A stretch of 64,000 nt of DNA from Atrichornis clamosus (taxonomy: Eukaryota > Chordata > Aves > Passeriformes > Menuridae): assembly GCA_013400975.1 (NCBI GenBank), contig WBMZ01011760.1, forward strand, positions 99,663 to 163,662. The letters run 5' to 3'. The notes under the pieces are model-generated. The model worked only from the letters and a program-made list of their open reading frames with translations, was not told the DNA's origin and ran no database searches. This document shows, piece by piece, positions 14,541 to 26,009 of the stretch (positions within the stretch are counted from its first letter, which is position 1; each line of letters begins with the position of its first letter). A program made the position numbers and the translations under genes.

Positions 14541-15152
14541 GTGCTCTGGCAGCCAGGAGGGACAACCATATCCTGGGGGCCATCAGGGCCAGCATCACCA
14601 GCCAGGCAAGGGAGGGGATTGTCCCTCTCTGCTCTGCACTGGGGCAGCCTCACCTCGAGTGCTGGGGGCAGTTTTGGGCATCACAATATAAGAAAGACAT
14701 TAAACTATTAGAGAGCATCCAAAGGAGGCCGCAAAGATGGTGGAGGGTCTGGAGGGACCATACAAGGAGCAGCTGAGGGCACTTGGTCTGTTCAGCCTGG
14801 AGAGGAGGAGACTGAAGGGAGACCTCATTGCAGTTAAAACTTCCTTGTGAGGGGAAGAGGAGAGGCAGACACTGATCTCTGCTCTGTGCTGACCAGTGAC
14901 AGGACCTGAGGGAATGGCCTGAAGTTGTGTCAGGGAAGGTTTAGGTTGGATATTAGAAACAGGGTCTTCCCCCAGAGGGTGGTTGGGCACTGGAACAGGC
15001 TCCCCAGGGCAGTGGTCACAGCACCAAGCCTGAGAGAGCTCAAGAAGCATTTGGACAACAGCTTCAGGGACATGGGGCTGTCCTGTGCGGGGCCAGGAAC
15101 TGGTCTTTGATGATCCTTGTGCGTCCCTTTCAACTTAGGACATTCTATGAAC
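14541..15152 (+). mobile_element. CR1 LINE, 5'-truncated copy of about 600 bp
   Basis: Typical CR1 ORF2 3' sequence is seen: CTGTTCAGCCTGGAGAGGAG near 14789 and GGAACAGGCTCCCCAGGGCA near 14993. The translated remnant at 14925-15110 reads GRFRLDIRNRVFPQRVVGHW. It ends CCCTTTCAACTTAGGACATTCTATGA. The frame is interrupted, so it is dead. A weakly T/A-rich junction lies at the left. Confidence 0.92.
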
Positions 15153-16996
15153 TTAAGAAAAATATCCTAAAATGGGATCTCTCCCTCCTCTGTGGAAGAC
15201 CTCCTCCTTAGTGAACTGATATTTTCCAGTTCAGAAAATTTTAGCTTCAATGAAGAGAAGAACTGGTGCTTAACACAGTGCAGAGTGGGGAGAACTGAAT
15301 AAAGAGGAAATGTGTTTAAAACACTGAAATGGAAGTTGTTCCTTGCAGGATATGTAGATCTAAGACAAGGCTAAAGAAGAGACATTCCACTATTTGGTAT
15401 GGGATGCATAGAGCAAGCAATTTAACATCTGGGAATGGCAAAGATGGATTTTAAAAATGTTATTTAATGAAGTCAGAAGCCCGTTGCACGGGTCTTAGAA
15501 GAATGAATCAGTGACAACACCCAAGCTACCAGGGGCTGGCTGCTTGGAATTACTGTTGATAGAGAAAGGATAGGATTCAGGAGAATGGGGTATTATTTAC
15601 TGGGAATGATTAGGCTAAGAAAAGGCATATAAATAGAGAGAGGAGTGCTGATGGTGTGTGTCTGTATGAATATCCATGTTATTTATCAGAAAGAGAGGCC
15701 AAGGTGTAAGATTAGAGGGCAGGGAGTAATCATGAATGAAGTTTTGCATTTGTAATTTGTGTATAGGCAGATACTAAATCAGACCAAATCCTGTATGGAT
15801 ATCTCTTCAAGAGCAATGCTAAATCTTGTTTTCCCAAAAGAACAGTCTCTAAAAATTATTTTCCTCTGCTTTCTGTTTTTGTGATGTATAAGGATGGCAG
15901 TACTATAATTAATGCCCTCTTGACTCTGCTCATGGATGCTGTAACTTCATACAGCAGCATAGTTACACACTGAACAAGCTGAAATTTTAGCTTCTTACTT
16001 AACTGAATTAGTGGGGGCAAACCATTCGTCTAGGGCTGTACAGGAGAGACAGGTTATAGAGCATGTTGAAAAGAAAAATGTTAGCCAGCATTTCATTCAT
16101 AATTCTGAGAAGGGGTTTCTGCTCATGAAAGGAAAAAGTCTGTGTGCCTGACCTTCCTGGGCACAGAGTGCCTCCAACTTTGACTGTGAGAGCATTGAAG
16201 ATTCAGTCTGCTCTGAACCAGCCAAAGCAAACCCAGTGCACAGTCCTTTTGAAGGTCTGTGCACACTCCTCAGTGCTGTGCCTGCCTTCAGCTGGGCTCA
16301 TTCTCTCTGAAACCAGCACTGCTACTCTAATTTGTGATGGGAAACGTGTTTTTTGGGGGGTGATGCAACCCCTGAACTTAGCTTTGCTTTGACAAAATAA
16401 CTTTTATCATCTGCACTCCATTGTATTATTGCATTCAGCACAAGTACCATCAGTGCTGTTCTGGAGAGCAGCTCATTGGGCGTTGAAACGAGGACAGAGG
16501 TGCAGGCTGGGAAAGAGGGATTCTGAGCTTGGACTCAAGTTCCCACTCAGAGTTCAGGTGCCTGCACTCCTGCAGCTGCTCCTGGCAGCCCTGGGACTGG
16601 AATCACAGAGACACCTGTGAAAGCAGGCATGAGTGCTTATGACCCCTGTAACTCAGAGCCGTTCAAATGCCAGACAGTGCACTGAACAATTCCTGAGTGC
16701 GGTCCCATGTCTGTCCTCAATTCCCATAAAACGGGTGCAGTTTGTCATGGTTATTTTCATGCTCTGGGGAAGCAAGTTGCTTGAACCAGGCACCACATCC
16801 AGCTGGTCAGACTTCAGGAAACCATTCAGCAGACTTCAAGAGAAATTAATCAAATGGCCTGGCTTTAGAAACCTTAACCACAGCAGGTGAGTCAGTGCTG
16901 GATCTTGCATGTCAGAGCAGAAACATCCTCCCCAGACCGCGGAGACACAGCCTGTGCCTCTTTAAATCTGTGCTGCGTGCTGCAGTGCTCTGCATT

Positions 16997-17010
16997 GTTG
17001 CCATGGCAGA
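16997..17010. promoter_or_regulatory. RFX X-box-like site, gene A promoter
   Basis: GTTGCCATGGCAGA fits the RFX-family X-box (half-site GTTGCC, 2-bp spacer, then GGCA with an imperfect end). It lies about 150 bp upstream of the exon 1 donor. A matching site lies at the same relative position in gene B. A CTTTAAATCT block lies 27 bp upstream (16970), and a similar block lies 42 bp upstream of the gene B site. RFX binding is inferred from the motif only. Confidence 0.55.
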
Positions 17011-17049
17011 AATCTCCCCATAGTAATAACCTCTTTCAGAGAAGGTTAA

Positions 17050-17149
17050 AAAGAGACAGTGCACATGCTCAGAAATGCTGCACTTGTTCTCTTAGCAGTT
17101 TGCAGCGGCCATTTCAAAGAAACCATCACAAAGACAAGAGAAAGATCAG
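17050..17149 (+). other. Gene A non-coding exon 1 (inferred; 5' end approximate)
   Basis: The donor ATCAG|GTACTG ends this exon at 17149. The same donor context occurs in gene B at 38191. From the shared CATGCTCAG to the donor is 86 nt here and 83 nt in gene B, so the two first exons are collinear. The transcription start is not visible (no TATA box at a sensible distance) and the 5' limit is a guess. An ATG at 17065 opens a reading frame through the whole exon; see the upstream-ORF entry. Intron 1 would run 17150-19143 (1994 bp). Confidence 0.6.
17061..17073 (+). promoter_or_regulatory. Shared core block GCACATGCTCAGA, gene A
   Basis: This block matches 12 of 13 bases with gene B (38106-38118). 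It resembles a partial NRF1-type site (GCGCATGC) and also contains the upstream-ORF ATG. It probably lies at or just after the transcription start. Confidence 0.4.
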
Positions 17150-19143
17150 GTACTGATATTTTTTCCTTTGTTAAAGGGGGTGACTTTTCTCTTTCATAGA
17201 AGTCCATGCACAGATCTGCATCCCTTCCCAGTTGCACTGCAGAGCGAGACCACCCTTGAAGCCTGTCTTGATTATTCCTTGCAAATTCCCATGGAATAAC
17301 TAAGAGGCAGGAGTTAGATGTGATTTAAGGTGATTGCTGCACTCGGGGAGCTGTTGTTTTGCAGTGGGGCTGACATACAAAGCTGAGCTGACTCTGGGGT
17401 GGGTGATGTGTACGGTACCCCAAAAAACTTTAATGGTGTGTCAGTTTTGTTGAACCTTTTTAGTAGTGCTCATAGTCAACTATGAGAATAGCCTCTCCTC
17501 CTACTGACCATGAGGCTTCTTCATCAGGTACTTTCAAAAGAGGCTGATATTGTCCTAATTTACTATTACGTGGAGGCACTCTGCAGCATCCTGTTGCAAA
17601 GACTGGTATCTTTGCTCTTGTACTTGTTTTGATTGCAGATCACCATTAATTAAAACAGAAACCCCAAGCCACTTGTAATGATTTTAATCTCTTTATTTTA
17701 AGGGTTGTAGAAATAACAAAGGATCGCATCAGATCTAAATGGTAGGTGGGGTATGAAACCCAGTTATGAGATTATAGAAATTACATTACCAGATGTTTTT
17801 GTTGCCATGGGCTCAAATATATCTGTGGCTCTACATGTACATGTTTGTCTCTTGCTTCTGAACCATTCTCTACTCTTATGTTTAGGTTGAGGTGCACAGG
17901 AAGGAGATGTGTATAATTCTGCTCCTTTCCTGGGTGAATTGCTGGTTTGCACACGCTGCAAGTGTTCATGCAGAATTTACAGCTTCACATTAGCTGTGCC
18001 TGAAAAGGTGGATTGCATATATTGAAGAGCAATCTTGTTTCTGTTCTGTGTGGCAAAACGGGGAAAACCCTTCCCTCTCCTGCCTCCCTCTACTGCCTTT
18101 CTAAATGTGAATTACAATCTGTTCTGGGGAGTGCTGTACTTGCATTCAGTACATACAGATTTGATGCTCTTATACAACATCTTTTGCTTAGTAAGCACCA
18201 ACTTAAAAATCAGAAAGAGGCAGAACGTTGTCCTGCTTTCCCACGTTTAGCTGAAGAGATTTTTCATGTGGATTTTATTGTATTGTCATAACTTAGCCTT
18301 ATTTGATTCTTTCTTTCTTCCACTTCAGTGTACAGGAATGAAAGGTAAACTTGGCTGAGCCAAGGACCTCCCTAGCAGTTTGCCAGAATCCTTGAGTCTT
18401 GGATTGAAATCTCTAATAAACAGTTGCAGCTTGAGCCAGTCCCTCTAGACCTGAACAGTTTATGTGTTGGGTCAAGAAAATACTTAATTTGAAACCTCTG
18501 TACTTATAAAAAAATTACCTCTGTGTGAGGGGAAGCTGTTGCTGAACTAGGTTGTACCAACTTCAAGGCATGATGTGGCCTGGCTGTGGTGTTCAGGAAC
18601 AAAAGGATGGCTACACATAATAGTCTGAAGCCTAAATTAGGAGGGGAAACAGAAGGTCAAAGAGTTTTGCTGTATTTACCATTAGAAGTCCTACCTATGA
18701 ATTCATGGAGGTTTAACAAAAGTCTTTTCCTTCATCTACTTTCATAAAGGAGTACGTTTTTATAATCAGTGTGTTGTGTAATGGTAATGGTTAGCTTTAG
18801 TTATTATACTTGTGAAAAGATGATGAATCAGTAAAGCAAGCCAGAGGATAGACACCTCATTTTCAGATTCTGTTCAGCCAGTTCTGTAATTCCTGCAGTT
18901 TTGATCTAAAGTCTAACAGTGAACCAGCTCTCCAGATTTATGTGCTAGTCTTTATTGTTAGAAAGATGTCACAGAGGCAAAGTTGCTGGCATGCTGGCTT
19001 GCAACTGAAACCAAAAACACTCTAGGGACCTCTGATCTTATCTAGGGTTGTTCTCTCCCAGTTGAGCTTTATGTGCGCTGCTGGAAAAGTACAGAGAACT
19101 TTTGTCCATGCTCTAGATCTTCTGATATTTTGTTTTCTTTCAG

Positions 19144-19389
19144 AGGAAGACTGACAATGCTTTAGCCATCAGGAACATTAACTTCTTTGTAACAAAACGT
19201 GTCTGTAGTGTTCCTCACTAACTTTTTTGTGTCTCTTGATAAACAGAGAAGCACCCATTCCCAAGATGCTGGCACCCTGCCTTCTGAGAAGAGCTGTCCT
19301 TACAGTTCCTTTAGTTTTTGTGGTTGCACTACTTGTCACGGAGCCTGTGAGAGCTGACCAAGAAGCAGGAACAGCCATCCCAGCTGAAA
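19144..19389 (+). other. Gene A exon 2: 5' UTR end plus signal-peptide coding part
   Basis: The acceptor is TTTTGTTTTCTTTCAG ending at 19143. It has a good pyrimidine tract, and the following GGAAGACTGAC aligns with GGAAGACAGCT after the gene B acceptor. A weaker AG at 19245-19246 (GATAAACAG) could be an alternative. Coding begins at ATG 19266 and ends at 19389 with the first base of a Ser codon (GAAA|GTATGT, phase 1). This exon encodes the signal peptide and the first dozen mature residues. Confidence 0.75.
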
Positions 19390-22300
19390 GTATGTACCAC
19401 CCTGCAGTCCTCTCATACAGCCCCTACTGCGGTGCTCATGTTGCAGGACTTTGAAACTTGTCCAAATAATTCAGACTATTTTGCACGTCTTGCCTACGTT
19501 GTTTTAAAACCACAACTTGATAACATACCAGTGCTGTTTTGCCTCTGCATCCAAGGCTCTTCACTCTTATTCTTGTCTCCTGCCTGTTGCTGTCTTGCTT
19601 GTGCCTGAAATCTGCCACCATTCTGCACCTTTTCATTTGTACAACCCCTTCATTGTGTTAGCTCTCTCTATGCCAGGAATCACCTTGTTTGCTTTTCAGC
19701 TGAGACTTTTTCAGCTGACATTGACTATTAATTATATTTTGTTCTTGAGAATGTTTGCTGTATTAAGTCACTAGTTTTTCTTTTAAAAATTCATAGTGAA
19801 GATGCCAAGAAAGTATTTTGTCAACACATAGTCTTGTGCCCTTCAACCACTTAATTCTCCTTTGCTGATCTGTGTTGAGTTTATTTTTTATCATAAATGC
19901 AATGAGAGGTCCTTTCATCAAGTTATTGATGTGAAAACTGCTGTCATGTCCTTTTGTCCAGTGCAAATACAGTAACACTAAAGTTGGGTGGTGGTACAAC
20001 AATGATGGAGCAGGTCTTTAATAGCGCTCAGTGGGTGTTTTTAATATCTTTTTTGTTCTTTTCCTAGCAAGTTAAAGAATTTGGCAGGCTCCTTTTTTTC
20101 CAGGAGGCAGAATTCCTGGTTGCTGGTTAGCACTCAGATCATGAGCTGGAAGCTCATACTCCAGTGTATCAGAGGCATGTAGTGATCAGTCCAGCATCAA
20201 GTGTTTGCAAAATGGGCTGACAGGCACGGCAGGATTTTCCGACATCAGTCTTGGTTTCATCCTTTCTTTCACCCCAGACCTGAAAGAGCAAATTAAACCA
20301 GCACTCAGAACTTCCCACTTGAGCAGCACTTCCAGTGAAGTTGTCAGCGAGGCACAGGCACTGAGAGGCAAATAAGGGCATATGTAGAGCCCCATGATTC
20401 AAAGAAGTTTCGTCATGTCTATATTTGCTCTGTGTCAGTACTGCAGTCTGTTAGGGCACAGCTTTTTGTTATGATCAGCTTTAGCGATGAATGTCCTTAG
20501 GCAAAGCAAGCCCTGTGGCCTTCAGTCTGGGTGTCTAGATGTGGGAACACTCTCTGGAACACTTCAGTAAGTCCAGATTGCAGCAGTTCTGCTTATCAGC
20601 AATGTCCACTAATGTCAGGGCATTTGTTTGGACAAAGCTGTATCATATTCAAAGTTAGAGGCTACAGTGATCTTTGTGATACCATAGTCAGTTTTATTCC
20701 ATTAATTTTCTATTTAGAGCTCATGTTTGTGAGATTAGGAGACAAGATTTTGCGGGGAACAGTTTCATGTTTTCAGACTTAATTTCTGAAAAATCTGAAG
20801 ATAAGTTTGAAAAGTGCTCAGGGTTAGTGGAGCAAAATGAAAGGCTCAGGTTAAAATTTTAATGTTTTCATACAATGAACTGTGGAAGGAAAAGTGGAAC
20901 AGCAATTTAGGAGGAAAGAAAAATTTTAATGCAATTTTGAGTAATTCTTTTATCATTGAGAGGCTGGGTGGACCATCATGATGGAGCATTTACAATAACC
21001 TGGATTGTTCAAGAGTACCTACATCAGTAGTCTCTGTGGAGTCCTTTCGGTAGCTCTTTCTGATACTCAAAATCACTGTTTAATTCTTCATGCCATATAG
21101 TCATGATTCTCTACTAAATGCTCTCCTAAATGCTCTCCTAGGCCGCCCCTGTGTTGACTGCCATGCATTTGAGTTCATGCAGAGAGCTCTGCAAGATTTG
21201 AAGAAGACGGCGTATAATCTCGACACGCGGGTAAGGAAACATTAAATGTCTTCTTTTTAATTTGTTTTCAATATAAAAGAAAATGCTGTGGATAAAAGCA
21301 GATAAGGTGGCTGGATATTGCACACTGAATGAACTGTACTGTCCTGTCTTCTAAGGTGAGGCTGGTTAATTACATTTTACCTCTCTTTGCAATTTTCTGT
21401 GGAATTCTTCTTCTTTTGCATATCAGGGACAATAGGAGGTATAGGAAAGGGTGAACTGACCATCCTTTGCCCACTATCCTTCTCGTGCCAAGTTACATCC
21501 ATTAGTGCTGCTCTTCTCATTCCAAATACTGAGCACACGCCTTTGTTTTTATGTCAGGGGGAGTAAGATGAGAGTATAATTTATATTTATTGACCGAAAG
21601 GGGAGAGCCAGCTCAAACAAAAAGCCTGCTAAAATAAAATGCTCCCCTGCACATGTTTTTATCCCCAGGGAGAGGCTAAGGGAGAAAACATCATCCATAG
21701 AGAGGTTTTACATTTCTCTGATTTGATAATGATGAAAAATGCCACAAAGTAGAACAGAATAGGGAATGAAACTTGTTTGGCTTGCAGTCAGTGTGCAGAA
21801 TTTGCCAAGGTTGGTATCTTCCTTCTGTGAGGGATGTTGAATCTGTCTCTTGCTGCTTCATCCTGCAATCTGTGCCTACCTGTGTCCCAGCTGCTGTCAG
21901 ATGGTGGTGTCCCAAGAGGGTGGCTTTGTCCCCACCTCCTGTGTACCCTTTAGCTGAAGTGCTATAGATACGCTCCTGCACAGATTTTTCAACAGAAGGC
22001 ACTCAAACATTTCTGCTTTTCTAATCCATGGTCAAGGTTGTTCACAGGTCAAAGCCTGGGAACAATTGTCTTTGAGGAATGGTTTGAGGTTACTTCAAGC
22101 AGGGTCCTCAAGGTTTAGGTGAAAATGCAAGTGCATGAACAAAGATGCCTTGAGTTGTGACATACTACAAAAAAATAAACAAACATTCCAGCAGAACCAG
22201 ATTGGTATGTAGCACATTTACAGCTAAGCAAAATCTGTTCAATAATTACAGGTCAAATATATTTTGGGCTTCATGAAGAAATCTTGCTAATGAATCTACT

Positions 22301-25300
22301 GAGCACTGTATACGGCCCAAATGAGATGTTCAGATTGTGCTGTGAAGTGGTTCTAGCACACCTCTTCCTTCTTTTACAAACCTTTGAATTTGTCCCAGAA
22401 TTTCTACATCTTGATTCAAATATATTTCAACCTCTAAAATTTTCTCTTGGTGTCTGGCTATGGCAGTTATCTTCATGAAACCTTCAGCTTGCAGACCAGG
22501 AGAGAAATTTTATAAAACACAGATATCCAAAGCAGGAGTGGCAATAAGAACCCCAGAGATAGCAACTGTATTTTAATACTTTTTAAAAAATAAAAATAAA
22601 AGACAGCCAAAGAGATAAAATGAGGATAGAAAAAAAAGCGATGAATGTCCTTTTATTGATTTTCACACTTGTAGATTTAACAGCAAGCCTGAAAACGTGG
22701 CTCCCTGACATATTCTCATGAAAACAAACCTATCACTTCCTTATAACTTTAAAATCTAAATAATTGAATCCCAATTGAAATCATTCAGTTCCCCTGGACT
22801 AGAACAGGTCTATTGCAGTCATTAAGCTAGGAATTCTGCCTACATCTTCAAAAGAAATGGAAATATTTAATAGTTGAGGATTTCTTGGAACTGCCTTCTA
22901 GGGTATTTTAATTCTTACTTTTATTATTCAGATGTGGCCCAATTTGATGCAAACTGAGAGTTTTAGGACCATTGCTTTCAGCCACATATATATTTCACAT
23001 TTGACTATTTTAGTCTGTTTTGTTGCTTTGTGGGGCAAATATTTCTGTCCCCGAAAATACAATTCCCTTTGTTAATATTCCCACTGGAGACACTAATTTC
23101 CTTGAAAAACTCTCTTTTGTTTGCAAGCAAGATTGTTAGATGATGACTGAGCAGCTCTTAGCTGTGTTGGAGGGGGAGGGATTCCCAAAAGCTTAGAGAG
23201 GAAATTCTCATTTAATTCCTCCTGCACATCTTACCTTGCAGTTCTGTACAGGGGAAGCCATATAGTTTTATTGCACAGTTCAAGAGCTTTCACACTTAAT
23301 TTGGTCCTGGGTTGATCCACATCATGTCTCACAAAGCAAACTGACTCTAGGATAAGTCACAAACCCTTTTATGGAGGCCTTTTCCAAAACTAGATGTGTT
23401 TGTTACCTACACTGATGTGATGATCTCCTACTGATTGTCACGCTGGCTGCATGGGAAGGGTCACAGACCACTTTTGAGAGGCTGGTTTCTACATGTACCA
23501 GATGTGTTTAACCCTCTGTGTACCGTTGTTTGTTGCTGCTGGCCCCTCGGAGCAGACTGCAGGCAGGATTAGCTGTTTTGGCAGTGATAACTAACTGTGG
23601 GCAATGTTTTCTGGGAGTATTTGTGGTTCACCACTCAGCCAAAGTGCTGGATGTGGTGAGTGCAGCTCTGATCATGAACTGGAGAGAGGGGTCTCGTACT
23701 GCTGGTGGGGTGTAGCTCCCATCACAACCATTCAGCCAGTTCACAGCCAGCTCCCTACGGCATCTAAAAGCTGCTCAGGACAGAGCCCAGCAGGGAGAGG
23801 GCCATAAAACAAATCCTGGAAAACAAATCCAGTCCATGGACGACACAGTTCACTCTAAGTCTGCACTGCAGACAATAATTTTGAGAACTCCAGCCCATTT
23901 TTCAGAGTTAACCCATAGACATTGCATCACAACTTCAAAGAGGTCAGTAACTGCGTTTTTAGCTGTTAGTTAACAACTTTTTTTCTAGGTTCACAATCTG
24001 GACCCTGTTTGGGGTTCTTTTCCTGGTTTTGGCTTGGTTTGGGTTTTTTAATCTACTTTTGCTTTGATTGGTTGATTGTTGTTGTTTTAGTTTGCTTTAT
24101 TTTCTTTTTAAACATACTTTAACCTACCAGGCAATAACAACAAATCTATGGGCAACCAGTTTTGTGATCATGCTCACAGAACAGTCAGCAAAGCTGTATT
24201 TGCTGACATTCATTTTGTTCTTTATTGCTTTATAAACTGTCAGTGGTTATTTAGAATGTTTAAAGCACAGTAAGTTAGATGTGACCCTGAAAATAAAAAG
24301 AAAGGTTTGAAGATGTTATTAAAGATATATAAGATGGTAAGCAGCCTTGGGGCTCAGCTCCAAAGATGTTAGCATGCTGTCAACCTCCCTTACTTAAACC
24401 ATTGCAAATGATGTCAAAGAGGTGGTGAGAAGGTGGTGATTGAGTGTCTTTTCAATGATTACCAAAGTCTGATCAGATCTTTCCAGTTTTGCAGGGTAGC
24501 TGAAACAATCAAACCATATCTGATTTAATAGAAGACCACAGGGCTGTGGTTTATCCCCAGATTTATCATCTGCGAAAAAAAGCCTCAACAGCAGATAGCT
24601 TTTCCTGCACTAAGAAGGCAAGTGGAAATCAGGATGCTTCAGCCCAGCTCTGCTCTGAGTGTCTTTAGCTGATGTGGGTCAATGGATAACACAGCTTTTA
24701 AAACACAGCCTTTAATCACATGGCAACTCCATCTCATACAAAAATCACAAGTCAGGCAGATTAAGGATGGGTTTCATTGGCATTTAGAGCTGGTAGTCTT
24801 CATAATGCCCTTTTTCTAATGTGTAGCTGGTTACACCAGTAGGGATTAACTTGGTGAGTGGACTTCCCACAGCTACTGTGACCCATGACAATTAGGAGGA
24901 AGTCCTCTCTTGGATCAGGCTGATTCTCAGATACAGCTTCAGCTCATGATAGACAAACTGAGGGGAAGATGTGATGTTGATGTCAAACAGCCCTGCTCCA
25001 TCATGCATCTATTGAAGAGACAAGTGCTCCAGACAGCCAGGAAAACCAAAGTGTGTGTGCGTGTGTATGTGCTAGAAAAGAAGGATTCCCCAATTTCCTT
25101 ATGTAGCCCTGCCGTCCCCTCCCTGGTCCTCAGCCCTTTCTCACACAGGTAGGCTGAGAAAGTGCAGGCCTTTCTGATCACGCCCAGCTCCAGTTCTGAG
25201 AAGTTCCCAACCCACCTCCATTGCTTCAGAACCAGGGATCTGTGGGCAACAATGGTCTGCTGACATTGACGAACCTCAGTTTGACCAGGAGACCTCTGCT

Positions 25301-26009
25301 TTCACCAGTTTGGGACTCCTTTCCTCAAAGAAGCCAGGAATCTCATCACGTGTGTGAATAGTGATGGTTCTATGCCAGCTCAGCATGTCTCAGCTGTTTT
25401 AAGCTCCAAAGCATAATTATCAGTAACAACAGTGAAACAGGAGAAGAAAAAGAAGTAAATTCCTTCACTGAGAGTGGGTCCAGGCTGTAATACTCTACAT
25501 TGAATTTTTGAGTCTGTTTTTAAGTAAAATCAAATTTCTAACAGGATTTGGGGGGTTTTCTTGAGCTTCTAATGAACTTATGAGCTTATGCTCCAGTTTG
25601 TGCCGTTGAAGTAAGATTATAAGAAAGAAAAGTAACTTTAAACAAAATTAACAGCACCCAGACACATACTGAATGGACTAATGTGAAAAACATTAATGTG
25701 TGCTACACTGGAATTCTCCAGGAAGTATTGCCATGTTGGTATGCCAATTAATCCCACAAAAGTGAAATTATTTTGCAGAGCAGTAAACAATAACTCTGAT
25801 TTTTACCCCAAATCTCATCTCATGCGACCAGTTCCAAATCTTAGAATAAAAGTAAAATGGACTTTTCTTTGGGAGCTAATTAGTTTTACAGTGCTGACAC
25901 TTGTTTTTTGATGTTGCTTTTGTTTCCCCCCTTATAGACAGAAACTCTGCTTCTTCAGGTGGAAAAGAGAAATCTGTGTGACTGTGTAGCTGCCAATCTA
26001 CTGAACTGA
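19266..26009 (+). CDS. NICOL1: Gene A: NICOL1-like secreted peptide precursor (3 coding exons, 94 aa)
   Basis: Joined exons 19266-19389, 21142-21230 and 25938-26009 encode 94 residues. Residues 1-30 form a signal peptide: MLAPCLLRR, then a hydrophobic run VLTVPLVFVVALLV, then a likely cut after VRA. The mature part of about 64 aa starts DQEAGTAIPAES and carries the family core SRPCVDCHAFEFMQRALQDL, then TETLLLQVEKRNLCDC and a tail VAANLLN. Four cysteines (CVDC and CDC) probably form disulfides. A KR pair precedes NLCDC. The core matches NICOL1/C4orf48, recalled from memory. Mammalian NICOL1 is a secreted partner of NELL2 in lumicrine signalling. All splice sites are GT/AG with phases 1 and 0. 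The start ATG has A at -3 and follows an in-frame TTG-led extension that I reject. The C-terminal tail is two residues longer than in gene B and unlike NICOL1, so this may be a diverged paralogue. Family assignment is firm; orthology is not. Confidence 0.9.
21115..21138 (+). repeat. 12-bp tandem duplication abutting the gene A exon 3 acceptor
   Basis: TAAATGCTCTCC is present twice in a row (21115-21126, 21127-21138), directly followed by TAG and the exon. It lies in the branch-point/pyrimidine region. Confidence 0.85.
21142..21230 (+). other. Gene A exon 3: conserved NICOL core
   Basis: This 89-bp exon lies between ...CTCTCCTAG and GTAAGG. With the split Ser codon it encodes 30 residues from SRPCVDC to NLDTR, the most conserved part of the family. 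It enters in phase 1 and leaves in phase 0. The protein is identical to gene B's exon at 45031-45119, with nine silent base differences. Confidence 0.93.
25051..25071. repeat. Interrupted (GT)n microsatellite in gene A intron 3
   Basis: GTGTGTGTGCGTGTGTATGT, about 20 bp with two interruptions. Confidence 0.75.
25938..26009 (+). other. Gene A exon 4: C-terminal coding part and stop
   Basis: The acceptor TTTCCCCCCTTATAG ends at 25937. The coding part reads TETLLLQVEKRNLCDC, then VAANLLN and TGA at 26007-26009. It starts in phase 0. The first six residues and the EKR.LCDC pattern match gene B, and the last seven residues do not. Confidence 0.9.

Larger units (their letters stand above)
6146..16960. 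other. Intergenic upstream of gene A, apart from listed CR1 copies and repeats
   Basis: No supported gene. The longest minus-strand frames (8668-9189 and 9624-10238) look like low-complexity chance translations. The CR1 copies at 10.44 and 14.54 kb account for the best protein-like frames. Confidence 0.6.

Noticed and set aside
19227..19265. In-frame upstream extension of the gene A start (13 codons)
   Set aside because: It begins at TTG, not ATG, and crosses a possible splice acceptor. The ATG at 19266 gives a normal signal peptide and the same exon length as gene B.
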